Source: Polytrichum commune
Taxonomy: Eukaryota; Streptophyta; Polytrichopsida; Polytrichales; Polytrichaceae
NCBI GenBank assembly: GCA_950295325.1
Contig: OX485807.1
Span: forward strand, 21,797,666 to 21,861,665
Reading direction: 5' to 3'
Length of the DNA stretch: 64,000 bases
Position numbers and translations under genes: made by a program
Shown: positions 46,869 through 58,035 of the stretch, piece by piece
How positions within the stretch are numbered: position 1 is the first letter of the stretch
Layout: the number at the start of each line of letters is the position of its first letter
The notes under the pieces: model-generated
Databases searched by the model: none
Seen by the model: only the letters and a program-made list of their open reading frames with translations
Told to the model about the DNA's origin: nothing

Positions 46869-47733
46869 ATGGTTTCCCAGGCAGTTTTGGAAATTAGGGT
46901 TTTGGGTGGAGAGGAGTTCAAACGTGAGTTGGAGCGTTGGTTGCGGGATGAGCAACAACAAGGTGATTTGATGGTCGCTGAAGTGTTTCGGTGCTTGAGG
47001 GAAGATTATTTGTGCTCTTTGCCATTGCCAAAGGGAGTGCAGTGGCCGGTTGTGCTTAAATCTCAAAATTTCAGGTTCTTATTCTTTTTGTTGCTCTCCC
47101 TAGTAACCATATATACATCTTAGAAACCTTGATTTCATCAGTTTGTGATATATAACAGGAAATGTAAGGTATAGTACTTCATTTGTTACAATCATGAACA
47201 AATTTGAGTTGGAAAGTCCCATTTTTTATCAACATATTCATGTAATGAAATCATTCAATTCTTTTGAGTGAAACACTATGAGCTTCGATTCCAGGTCTCT
47301 TCAACTAAAGAAGCTTTGGGTCTACTATATCTGTCCATTACCAATGTCAGTACATGAAAACGAATTGCTTCTCAGGTTGCAGAAGTATATGTCCTACTTT
47401 GCCTCAAAAGTTGAATTGTGTAGAATTTTGTCTCCTTTTGACCTGCTGTGGGGCAGCACAAAACAAGAGCACCACATGTAGACTTATATGACTCCCTTTT
47501 AGAGTTATTACAGAATAAAGGTAGTCTAGAATTCAGAAAGGTCTAAATCTCGCAACTTCAGGTTCTTGTTTCGACGCCACATTGCTCGCTTGCTTGGCTG
47601 GACGGACAGGCGTGCGGAAGGAGACACCAACTCTTTCTCTTTTGGTGTCAACTCTGGCCTAAGGGAAATTTGGTGGCCTGATGAGGAAGCCGCTGTCATT
47701 CATGGCCTTCTTGGGCAGCTCGCAGACATGTGA
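46869..47733 (+). CDS. piggyBac-encoded N-terminal ORF, unknown domain
   Basis: Two proposed exons, 46869-47074 and 47562-47733, join in phase 2 (CAG/GT donor, TTCAG acceptor) and encode about 125 residues. The first part is acidic and helical (FKRELERWLRDEQQQGDL), followed by VFRCLREDYLCSLPLPKG and, after the junction, FLFRRHIARLLGWTD and GLREIWWPDEEAAV. I do not recognise the domain. Its end overlaps the start of the long transposase frame in a different phase, so it may be the true N-terminus of the transposase separated by a small frameshift near 47700, or a separate accessory ORF. Both intron ends lie in a repeated sequence (see findings). Confidence 0.5.
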
Positions 47734-49784
47734 GATTCCTGCCCCTCCACTTCTTTCCAATGTTGTAAATTCCTCTGTTTCAGTGGATGGATTGACAGGG
47801 GAAAGAGATTCGGAATTTAGGCCCTTCTTTCCTCTGCGTAGTAGGAAGAGGAGAGTGGCAAAGACTGCAACATTGTCTACTTCTACTACCAAAGGAGCTG
47901 GGCAAGCATCGTCATTGTCTCCAAGACAAATTCACATCCATCAGAGTGTGAGCATCGAAGGTGGACCGAGCTCGCCGGGGCAACAATTGCGCGAAGTTCG
48001 TCAACGACTCAATTTGGGTGGCTCGTGCAATGTTACCGTGGAGCAGTCCGCGACGTGCATAGGGGAGCCGGTACCTACTCCGAGACGGGGGCAGCGTCCC
48101 AAGAATGGTACTACATGTGCGAGTGGTAGCAGAAAAAAGGGTGGTTGCGGCAGTCAAACTATAGGTGACTCCCTACCAACCTTTGTTAATAGTTTATTGA
48201 ATCTTGATTTTGTGCCTCGTGATTCTCATGTATCGTGCTTGCAAATTGGACAGGAGGAATCTCACCCTCAAAATGATGAGTTAGATGAGTGGATTGGGGT
48301 ACTGAACAACGCCGATTTGTGTGAGTTGTTGGATGGGGAAAACGCTCACTTTGAGAGGATATGGAACTCAGGGAATTTAAACTCGCGTAATGTAACCTTA
48401 CGTTCCGATGGTAATAAACGTCTCCATGTTCCACTATTTGATCTCGGTTTGCGTGGCAAAGTGTGCATTGTTCCACGTTCGGAGTTGCCGTCACTAGTCA
48501 TTGACACTGAGTCGGAGGCATTGTCACTTGATTTTTTTTGGGGTACTGTGGTAGCAGAGTTCTACGACCCTCTTGAAGTTATAGATATGGTTTTAGTCTT
48601 GCTTTATGGACCGTGGGGATGTTACAATGTACCCAAAGCTGTGGTTGAATTTGTGGAGGATGGAGAATCTCGCAAGGTAAGCGATTTGCAATTGTGGGGG
48701 CAGAGGCTCATCACTCCGCCATGTAGTGATCAGTCAGGAATGGGCTCTGATAGCGAATATTTTCCTGGCCTTAGCTCATCAGTTGGACATTCGAGTAAGG
48801 CCGATGGACTTGAAAATTTGATCCTCACTCCAAATAGCAAAAAATGGTTTCTTGCTTCAGATGCTCCCACCCGTGAGCTTGGTTTGGATTGCAATTTGAC
48901 TTTCGAAGAATTTAGTGCGATGCCTGTGGAGAAACGTTTTGCAGCGGAGATGTGGAACTCGCCAGCATCGCAATTGCCACCAGTGGAGTGGAAGGGCGGT
49001 ACTGTAGGTTTGAAAGAACCACTTACTCAATGTAATCATCCTCTAGATTTTTTTTTATTGTATTGGCCATAGGAGATATTGAGACGCATAGTTCGTATGA
49101 CGAACTTATATGCCACGACTTCTGTCGACGGTGGCGGCACTAAGGGTGGCCTTGGGTGGTACCCCACAACAACATCTGAAATTCTTCGGTTCTTTGGTGT
49201 TCTAATGCTCATGGCCTTAAAAAAGGTTCCTCACACACACACACACGCTTGCATTGGTCAAAGTCTCGTGATTTATTTCGTACACCTTCTGTGGTTGATA
49301 GCATGTCATGGGTGCGTTTTGAGAGCCTAATTTGATGCATACACTTGGTTGACAATCGGGAGTTACAAATTGAGCATGAAGCTGGTAATCAGAACAAAAT
49401 TGCTAAAACCGCATGGCTTGTTGATGCATGTAATGATTTGTGCTCGCAATACTGGAACCCGGAACAGAATTTATGCGTAGACGAAATGATGATAAAATAC
49501 ATTGGTAAGTACTCACCAATCCGTCAGTACATGAAAGCTAAACCTACACAATATGGAATTAAGATTTGGTGTTGTGCTAATAGTGTGTCAAAGTATGTGC
49601 AGAAAATTTCCATTTACTGTGGTGCAAGCGAGAATCAGGAGAAGAGTGGCATCATTGGTGAAAAAATAGTTTTGAGTCATATGAGAGGACTTGGAGGTAA
49701 AGGGCACATCGTCACTTGTGATAAATTTTTTACGAGTCCATCATTGTTTTGGGAATTGCTACAGGATGAGATATATGCTACAGG

Positions 49785-51038
49785 CAGGGTTGTCTATCGC
49801 GACGTCATGACGGTGTCGTGCCGTCATGTCGTGTCGTGTCGTGACGGACCCCTCCGTCACGACACAATAGGGTCCACGTAGGGTCAACATAGGGGGAACG
49901 GACTAGGGTGGGTAAAATACTTACCTTCTTGCCAACGTGGCGTCCTATGTGGCAGAAAACGCCGATGTGGTCGTGGATATGCCTAGCGCCAGGTAAATCA
50001 TTTTGCCATTTTGTTTACCATTTTGTTAAAATCAAAGTAGTAAAAAACAACTAAGGAGGGTGTGGGGCGGACGGGGGACGAGGGTGGGGCGGACGGGGGT
50101 GGGGGGGGGAACGGAGCGGACGGGGTCGGGAACGGGGGCGGACGGGGGGGAACGGGAGCGGACGGAGGGGGGGGGGAAATTTAAAAAAAAAAAAAAATGG
50201 GGCGGACGGGGGAGCGGATGGAGGGGTGGACGGGGGTGAACGGGGCGCGGACGGGGGGGAACGGGGCGTACGGGGTTGGGAACGGAGCGGACGGGGTCGG
50301 GAACGGAGCGGACGGGGGGGGGGATTTTTTTAAAAAAAAATGGGACAGACAGGGAAGGGGGGGGGGAAAAAAAACTGGGGCGGACGGGGGAGCGGACGGA
50401 GGGGCGGACGGGGGAGCGGACGGAGGGGCGGACGGGGGGGAACGGGCCGTAAGGGGTTGGGAACGGAGCGGACGGGGTCGGGAACGAGGGCGGACGGGGT
50501 CGGGAACGGGGGCGGACGGGGTCGGGAACGGGGGCGGACGGGGTCGGGAACGGGGGCGGACGGGGGGGGGGAAATTTAAAAAAAAAAAAATGGGGCGGAC
50601 GGGGGAGCGGACAGGGGGGAACGGGGCGTACGGGGTTGGGAACGGAGCGGACGGGGTCGGGAACGGGGGCGGACGGAGGGGGGGGGGAATTTTTTTAAAA
50701 AAAAAATGGGGCGGACGGGGGAGCGGACGGAGGGGCGGACGGGGGGGAACGGGGCGTACGTGGTTGGGAACGGAGCGGACAGGGTCGGGAACAGGGGCGG
50801 ACGGGCTCTAGTAAAATTTTCCCCACTTTACCTTTACTTTGCTGACATGTCATCACACGTGGACATTGTAAATCCTACGTGTCCGAATTGGGTTAATGTA
50901 ATTACACAAAAAAATTGGTAAAATTCAAGTCCGTCAGGATAAAGACAACATCCGGCATAATGTCGTGACGGATACGTGTCGTGACGGCACGACATTATGC
51001 CGGGATTACCCTCCGTCACGACACAATAGACAACCTTG
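49785..51038. mobile_element. Non-autonomous hAT element inside piggyBac transposase
   Basis: The left end CAGGGTTGTCTAT and the reverse complement of the right end CAAGGTTGTCTAT form the TIR. An 8-bp target duplication GCTACAGG is perfect at 49777-49784 and 51039-51046. The subterminal zones on both sides repeat GTCGTGACGG in both orientations, including a 13-bp-arm hairpin around CCCC near 49838-49866. The core is the G-skewed minisatellite listed next. No transposase is encoded, so it must depend on another hAT; its TIR differs from that of hAT-1. Confidence 0.9.
50040..50815 (+). repeat. Extremely G-skewed minisatellite
   Basis: The plus strand is built from GGCGGACGGGG, GAGCGGACGGAG and GTCGGGAACG-type words with very few pyrimidines. 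The blocks are separated by A-rich or T-then-A spacers (50177, 50322, 50366, 50571 and 50687), each followed by (T)GGG(G/A)C, giving a higher-order repeat. It contains dozens of G-runs of three or more. The long open frames across it (Gly/Ala/Asp repeats) are products of composition. Confidence 0.92.
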
Positions 51039-53683
51039 GCTACAGGTACGATTCGTACAAATCGAAAAGGCTGGCCAGAAGCTTTGACGATTGCTTCGTC
51101 AAGTGGAGAGGGCGGACAATTATGGTACCGCATACATGCTAGTAACCGCATGACCGCCATCACATGGTATGACAACAAGCCCGTGTCTTTGATTTCCACA
51201 GGTTGTAGTCCTATTGCCCCATCAAAGTCATTGTTTGTCAATCGTTGGCACGTAAATAGCTCGATTGAGATTCCTTCGTCGCCAGTCCTAGTCCACTATC
51301 AGACGCACATGCGTGGAGTTGATGTACAAGATCAACTTTGCAGCTATTATTCTGTGCAACGTCGTGACCACAAGTGGTGGCATAAAATTTTGTGGCATGT
51401 GTTAGATCAATCGTTTCTCAATACTTTTACTCTTTACAAAGCTGCAATGATCGAACGTGGTAAGAAGCCAATGGATCACTTATCATTCAATGTGAGTGTA
51501 GCTTATGCACTAACCAAATCAGCAAGGAAAAAGCGAACTTGTATGCCACATGCACAGGTTCGTAATGTAGGAGGTATTCATTACACCATGGCATGATCGG
51601 GACACGGTCGTCGTTTTTGTCGGAGATGTGTTGTATGCAAAAAAATTCAACAACATTATTGTCCTACTTGTCGCCAAGCCATGTGTATGGGGAAGTGTTT
51701 TGTCAAACACCACAGCAATATTCTTCGTGATGATTTTGTGAAACCAATTTCTAAACTTTCAAGGGCAGGCAGAAGACGGACCTCAAGGCCGGCATAATTT
51801 TTATTATAATTGAGGTGGGGGGGGGGGGGAGGGGGAGTCTAAAAACTTGATCTCAAAAAAATATGCGATGTTGTTGGGCATGGGAGTTAGATGGGTAGCC
51901 ATTTGTTGTTGCTATGTGGGTGGGGAGTGGGGTGGGGAGCCAGTCCACAATTGGGTGGTGCACCGGGTTCAATTCCCGGGTTGGCTGCTGTCAGTGCTTT
52001 CACTGTTCAACTAATTTGGGCATGCGAACTGTGCAAGGGTGGTTGAGTGCGCGGTTTTCGAGACTTCAGTTCCTCTGCCCAAGAAAAGAACTCCCAGTCT
52101 ACAACTGCTGACATTTTTTGCTTGATTTTTTTTTGTTCCTTGCGGGCTGCCCGCCCAGTCCATGAATTGTTGTTTAAGGGTTAACTTCTTTGCATCTAAC
52201 ATGGCTAACGAAGATGCACCACATGGAACGAGATATCCCAATCTCTCCCAACAGATTGTCGATGGATCATGATGGGGGACTTCGACATGGTAGAGAGCCC
52301 ATTAGAAAGGTCCACGTCATCATGTAGCTGGCTTATGGGGTTAAAGGAGGAACTAACATGAGCAAACCTTAAAATCAAATATAATATTGAGGATTACTTT
52401 AGCAAGAGCGAAGACCCTTTATACTCATGGGACAACCTTAGGGAGGATGCCATCAGAGCCTTGGCTAGATTAGATAAATTTTATGCCTTCTCAAGCTCAA
52501 TACAAAATCCATCTTCTCATAGTATGCATTACAAGATTTTAGGTAACTCTACCTTCTCTGACCACCATGCCCCAGAACAACGCCCCAAAACAATGCCCCA
52601 AAAGGGTATTCATGGAAAGCCAATGGGAGATTCCTTCAAGAGGTCAAGGAATTGATTAAAGCGTTATGGGAAGCCTCCCCTCCACAAATGCCTTTCTTCA
52701 CTAAGCTGAGGTAAATAATCAAGTACTACAAACAATTTTGCCTAGCTAGAGCAGTGGAGATCAAATTGAAGAGACTAAACTAAGGAAACATCTAGAGTTT
52801 TGGCAAATTGTCCTCCACTCTAACACAATGAATGAAAAAACTAAGGCCAAGATTAAGCTTCTTAGGGATCAATTACAAAGCTTAGCAGATAGGAAAAGAA
52901 GACGGGCATAGAATCCGGTCTCAAATCCGATGGATGCAATCTGGGGATAGAATGAATATACATTTTTTTCTCCTCAAGAAGGGAGCAACCGGTGGGTGGG
53001 CTTACCATGGAACTCTATAATGCAGACAATTTAGTTGTCTCCTTAAGCGCAGATCTAAGTTAGAGTCTGTGGTTTTTTTAATTCCAAATTGTACGCGAGC
53101 CCGAGCCTAGACGAGTAGTGAAAAGAGTATAAGGAGGAGCTACTAAATCATGTACCAATTTTTTTTCACTAATTGTCTAGAGGATTATGGAAGCCCTGCT
53201 TACCAAAGAAGAATGCACCAAAGCGGTCCAAACACTTGCAAAAGGTAAAAGTCTAGGCCCATATGGGTTGATGGCTAAATTCTTCCAATCTTATTAGAGT
53301 TTCATGAGTGGTGACTTCTCAAGGATACTAAATGAGTCACTAGCAAGTAACCAATTTCCAAAAGAGATAACAAGAGGACTTAATGCACTTTCAAAGAAGA
53401 GAACCACTCGATTAACCAATTGTCGACCGATCACGCTCCTCAACACCACCTACAAGATATCTGCTAAAGCCTTACAACGGCGGCTCCAACCACTGCTGGT
53501 AGAGGTAATTAACAATGACCAAACCGCCTTTTTACCACTTCGATTCATCCTACATAATATTTTGCTCACACATGAATTAATTCAATGAGCAAAAGAGTGT
53601 CATCAAGAATCTATCTTCTTAAACTTCATTTTTTAGCAAAGCCTATGATAGACTTGACTAGGTAGTTATGTTCCAAGTTATGA

Positions 53684-54050
53684 GGGCATCGCCAGCCCAT
53701 TCCCGGCAACGGTAACTACCGGGAACAGTGAGCCCGGGCTCGGGCCAACGGGCTCGGTACCCAGCCCGTTATGCACAGGGTCCCTGTAAAGCTACTCCCG
53801 CTCTCGGCACATTTTTGGAGTTTGCCGAGAGAAGTTGTCCTCCCGCTACACACTGCCTTATCCAAAAGTAGCTTGTGAAGCTGGGACACCTGTGTGCCGG
53901 GGGGCTACATGGCTGGAGACCTGTGTGCCAGGGGGTCCTTGCCGGGCAATGGGCTGGACCCCCCTCCCGCCAAACCCTCCCTCCATTGAGCAGGGCTCCC
54001 TGCATCCCGCCCTGCCGGGAGCTGATGCCGGGAATGGGCTGGCGATGCCC
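53684..54050. mobile_element. GC-rich MITE in the LINE RT domain
   Basis: Inverted repeats of about 25 bp (left GGGCATCGCCAGCCCATTCC, continuing CGGCA) bound a 367-bp GC-rich insert. TGA flanks both sides (53681-53683 and 54051-54053). Removing the insert and one TGA restores the LINE frame (FQVMRKLGMPNASIKIIRM). The GGGCATC start and 3-bp duplication suggest a PIF/Harbinger origin, although TGA is not the usual TWA target. Confidence 0.88.
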
Positions 54051-56348
54051 TGAGGAAACTTGGAATGCCAAATGCCTCTATCAAAATTATTAGAATGTTG
54101 TTTTATGACGCAATGGTCTCTATTGATATCAACAACCAAGCGACAAAGCCTTTCAAACTTCATAAAGGAGTTTACCAAGGTTATCCTTTTGCCCCTTATT
54201 TGTTCATTACAACGGCAGAGGCACTTAATGCAGTAGTTAAACATGCAATAAGAATTGATAACCTCAAGAGTATTATCATTCCACAATGCAATTCCCGATA
54301 GATTATCAACCAATGTGCTGACGACACATCCTTCACGGTAAACACAGAAGAAACTACTGTAGATAACATTGTAAGGATCCTCCACAAGTTTGCAATTGCC
54401 TCTGAATTGGAGATTAATTGGCATAAAAGTGTTGCGTATTGGTGCGGCCGAGGACGACCGCCGAGATGGGTGGGAAAATACCAATGAAAGTGGGCTGCAA
54501 CTAGAGATTTGTCAACACTATTAGGCATGCCATTTGGACTACAACTAGAACTGCAAGATATTGATCAATTTCTGATAAACATGGTCAAAGGCAAACTCAA
54601 GTACTGGAGCTCTACAAACTTGTCACTTGTAGGGCGAATCCTCATCGTAAACCATGTTTTGATGTCATCCCTTTGATACTTTATTGTGGTTTGGGTTGTG
54701 TCTAAGAGAGTTCTTGGGAGAATTAAAACTCTTCTTTGCAACTACCTTTCGTATGGATTAGAGAAAATGGCCAAAACACGTGTAAGTTGGGACGACTGCA
54801 CAATGTCTAAGAAAGTGGGAGGCCTTAGTCCTATCTCGCCCAAGGATACTATAAAAGCTCTCATGAGCAAATGGTATATTCAAGCTCTATTTCTTGGCAA
54901 GTGGAACCTCCAAATTATCTTGAGGTATCACATCATGCAATTGCAACCTTCTCCCCATGGCCCATGGGGTCCTTCTTCCTTGTGGTTGTTTTCCCCACAA
55001 TTCTCTATCAAAAGTGGATCTAAAGCTTGGAATCACATTACATAATCGTGGAAGGCGATGCCAAAGACGGTGGCTTACCTCCCTCTGACAATTCTAGAAA
55101 ATATTTTGCAACTCAATCTCCAGTGGAAGATGGAATACCAAGGTCTTTACTTTGGCATTATCATAAGTAAGGTTTGCACCTTGTACATGAAAGGATTAAG
55201 GTCCATTAGGGATATTTGGGACCCCAAGAAAAATGAATTCTTGAACTAGGAGAATACTAAAATTAAATTTTCCATGAAAAAGGTCTACCAAGAATTATGG
55301 CTTAAACTAATTGAATTCTACATACCTTTCTATGATAGGATGCTCAACCAACAAGATGCCTAGCTCACTTCACATGAATGGGTTGGCCTCTATAAGCACA
55401 CGAAGGATGCATTTATGGAATGGGTTGTGAGCTCTGGTCATCTCAAGGAATTCACCCCTAGCCATGTTCAGTTTAGCACTGAGTTCATGAATACTTTCCC
55501 CAAATCTACCATGGGTTCGCAATATTACACCCTTGTCAAGATTAAGCCTAGTAGTGAGAATACAACACCACCAACAACCTTCAAGGGTTGGATGGCGCGC
55601 ATTAGGGTGGATAGCCTTACAAGTGGAAGTAGTAAAACTCAATTTAGTTTATTCTTTGGGAAACTTGATCAACTTTTCTTGACCTTGCTCATTGGTGGTG
55701 GCCAGGGGTTATTTTCATATTTTTTATTGATTTATTTATGCTTATATAGGAAGGAAGTGAATCACTAAGAAAATGAGCTTTAAGAAGCCGATTCTGCACA
55801 AATAGCAGAATGAAATTCCCCTCTTCACCTCCCCTAAGTGGAATATCATCTGTCTCAAAGCTAAGGCACAAAAAGAGGCGGCATTTCTCTGGTCGGTCAT
55901 CCATAAGGGAGTGGCGGTTAATGAATGGCTTGGTAAAATCTCGGTGGAGATTGACCAAAGTTGCCCCCACTACGGCCCTAAGTCACTGGAGTTCGTGGAG
56001 CATAGGTTCTACAACTGCCCACACGCTCAACAAAGGTGGCGATACGTGGCAAACATCATTTGGCAGCTCTATGCGAAAAATATGAGTCTCGGCCTGCGGA
56101 AGTCCTTTTCTACGATGCTGTGATAATAATTTTTTTGTCTTCCCTTAGCACAAATAGGGTTCTAATGGGAATAAGACTCCATAAGAACTGGATTTTTGTA
56201 ATGTAGCACATGTACATAGACTATGCTTCCGAGATATCAGAGAGCAAGTAAGAGCCATAGTCTGATTTGGAGTGGCATGAACTTTCCTATCTACAAGCAT
56301 GTGCAAAGGTATATAAGGGTGGTAGTTTGTTGGCTGAAAGGGGAGAGA

Positions 56349-56349
56349 A

Positions 56350-56380
<31 letters not shown>

Positions 56381-56383
56381 TTT
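56349..56383. repeat. AT dinucleotide run followed by poly-T
   Basis: About twelve AT units pass directly into a run of T, just after the LINE 3' end. It could be associated with the LINE tail or be independent. Confidence 0.85.
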
Positions 56384-56622
56384 CTGATGTCGGAACGCTG
56401 CAGGATTTTTAACTGACTTAATTTATGAAGACTAGTTGTTGAGTGTGTGTCTCAAGAGTCTGTATGAATTGTATGACAATAATTTGGCACTCTTAATCTA
56501 AGTTTGACCAATGCATTTGTACTAGATTGTAGTTGGTGTCTTCCACTAATTATAGTTGACTGTGATTGAATAACTTGAAATTGGTAAGGAGTGATTCCTG
56601 TACCACACAATATCACCCTATA

Positions 56623-56755
56623 CTCCCTCCGTCCCAAAATGATTGTCCTACCCCCCGGAGTTTTATGTCTGAAAACGTTTCAAAATGTCTGTAGGACAAA
56701 CATTTCGGGATAGAAAACTTCGGGGGGTAGGACAATCATTTTGGGACGGAGGGAG
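56623..56755. mobile_element. Stowaway-type (Tc1/mariner-derived) MITE
   Basis: The ends are CTCCCTCCGTCCCAAAATGA and its reverse complement, the well-known Stowaway terminal sequence. TA precedes the left end; on the right the expected TA is TG. The 133-bp unit is almost entirely palindromic, with nearly the whole sequence self-complementary. Confidence 0.9.
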
Positions 56756-57639
56756 TGGAGAGTCGGACAGATTGCAATTCTTACCGAGTGCTACTATCAT
56801 TGTTTGTGGCGAGAGGAGAGGAGAGGAGAGATTTGTGAGTCAGGAGAATCAAATATATTGTTAGCGTCGATTGAAGCGAGTATTCCGCTCGGTTTCAATG
56901 TCGAAATCCGAGTGAGAAGTTGCATACTTGCCCATTCTTATTGGAAAGTCGGCCTCAGTGTCTGCAAATTGATGGAATTACTATTGTCTGTGAGCTCTAA
57001 TATGGAGTTTGAGTGAGTTTGTGTGTTTCCTAACCCATTGAAGGGAGACGTACATAAGGGTACGGGAGGGCCATAATTTTATTCATTGTCTCCAAGGGAT
57101 GCCCTTATTTGCTTGAAGTGTCATTGGATCATATGTGCACAATCTCTATTGTAGTTAGGAACCGGGCCATAGACGCATTGAATATACCTGCAGTGGGAGT
57201 TATTCCTTGAGTTACACCAAGGGTCTTGACCTTTCAACACCCTACGGTCAGTATTCAAGAATGACGCGCTCATACAAGTTTCAATTTGAAAGGCTTTCAA
57301 ATTTTAGCCCTTCAGCTGAAGGATTATATTGAGAACTTCAAGTGACGTCTTCATTTTCAATTTGGGGGTGCGTTATGAAGGATTGTTTTGAGGGAGATAT
57401 ATTTTAAAGGGCCAAATCGCGTTTGAAGCGCATTGAAGATTTCAATCTTGAAAATTGCCTACAGTGTAGATAGATAGAAACTCCGGTCCCTTTTTAGCAA
57501 GGGGCCGGCGTGAATAAAGTGTCTGTTCGTAATGTCAATGACCCGATGCCCACCGGACAAGGGGAAATTGGGGCAATACTACTCTCCCCTTTCGAGGGTG
57601 GGCATTATAGTGACACACTATATAAGTTCCTAGCTAGCC

Positions 57640-57850
57640 ACTAGTGCCTTGAAGATACCAGACATGGTATCCCCCCAAAGGGCTTTGAGGTACCCATACA
57701 ACAAGGTCCAAGGACCCCCCCCCCCCCCATAGTTGGGTGGACTAAGGTGGTGAGCACCACGCCGGCATGGGGAATAGAACCCACAACCTCCTCATTGGGG
57801 GCCATGAGCCCTAACCACCAAGCCAAGGCCAGTGTACTAATCTAGGGGAG
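57640..57850 (-). mobile_element. tRNA-derived SINE candidate
   Basis: On the minus strand an A-box-like TGGCTTGGTGGTTAGGG (57809-57826) is followed about 40 bases later by a B-box-like GGTTCTATTCC (57771-57781), the spacing of an internal RNA polymerase III promoter. It is not a functional tRNA. A run of 14 C (plus strand 57715-57728) lies further downstream. No target duplication was identified. Confidence 0.5.
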
Positions 57851-58035
57851 GCATGAAGCCGAAAGGCAATTACCCACTGCCATGGTCTGGGCAGCTCAAG
57901 CCACTCGTCCGAGGAGGCTATGACTTGTATGCAGACCGGGATGGTGTGGAGAAGCGAATAGTCTTGGTGGCCTAATCCGGGTGAGTTCTTTTTGTCCAAT
58001 CAGAATTATCCCAATGCACTCATTAACTACTGGGG

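Larger units (their letters stand above)
47681..51798 (+). pseudogene. piggyBac transposase (DDE_Tnp_1_7), interrupted, DDD kept
   Basis: A cut-and-paste transposase with TTAA specificity. The N-terminal region (47681-49072) has a basic signal RSRKRRVAK and ends in PLDFFLLYWP, the usual entry to the catalytic core. Lesions are TAG at 49070-49072, a frame change at a CA repeat near 49240, TGA near 49330 (CGA expected), an inserted hAT element at 49785-51038, and TGA at 51594-51596. All three catalytic Asp are present: CVDEMM (49480-49482), TCDKFF (49720-49722) and WYDNKP (51171-51173). The GVDVQDQ motif and KWWHKILWHVLDQ follow. A Cys-rich domain (RFCRRCVVC...CPTCRQAMC...CFVKHH) ends at a TAA near 51798. 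The hAT plus one target copy is 1262 bp, which matches the observed change of frame. Confidence 0.9.
46394..52180. mobile_element. piggyBac-superfamily DNA transposon
   Basis: The element begins CCCTTAAA at 46394, and the reverse complement of its right end also begins CCCTTAAA. Both sides are flanked by TTAA (46390-46393 and 52181-52184), the diagnostic piggyBac target. A palindrome AAGCCCCAGGGGCTT lies just inside the left end. The interior encodes a piggyBac transposase. Joining the two flanks across one TTAA restores the LINE endonuclease frame (LGILNFFASN), which confirms the boundaries. The element is 5.79 kb, or about 4.5 kb without the hAT insertion. Confidence 0.92.
46062..56122 (+). 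pseudogene. LINE ORF2: APE endonuclease, reverse transcriptase, zinc-binding end
   Basis: The polyprotein that nicks the target and copies the RNA. The endonuclease is seen at 46062-46389 and 52181-52580. RT fingers and palm follow: IRWMQSGDRMN (about 52915), KSLGPYGLM (53250), and NCRPITLLNTTYKISAKALQ at about 53420. KAYDRLD lies just before the MITE, and KGVYQGYPFAPYLF after it. The polymerase box reads CADD instead of YADD (54314-54325), a change expected to impair catalysis. The zf-RVT-like end CPHYG...EHRFYNCPHAQ lies at 55952-56040. Many stops and frame changes interrupt it. It is clearly inactive. Confidence 0.85.
45980..56230 (+). mobile_element. Degenerate L1-type LINE split by other elements
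   Basis: The coding remains of a plant L1-like retrotransposon run from about 45980 to 46389 and resume at 52181, ending near 56230. The break is the piggyBac element: the left part carries the start of the APE endonuclease (NVRG, VDVLSLQEHK), and the right part continues with its later motifs (GDFDMVES, SDHH). A MITE interrupts the RT domain at 53684-54050. Both outer limits are approximate; no poly-A tail or target duplication was found. Without the insertions the element is about 4.1 kb. Confidence 0.85.

Noticed and set aside
50197-50921. Long open frames rich in Gly, Ala, Asp and Arg
   Set aside because: They are a consequence of the G-rich repeat lacking stop codons. There is no start context, domain or codon signal.
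51945-51990. Possible tRNA gene with a perfect T-arm
   Set aside because: The acceptor-like sequences can pair, but only about 18 bases separate the 5' strand from the T-arm, so D and anticodon arms cannot form.
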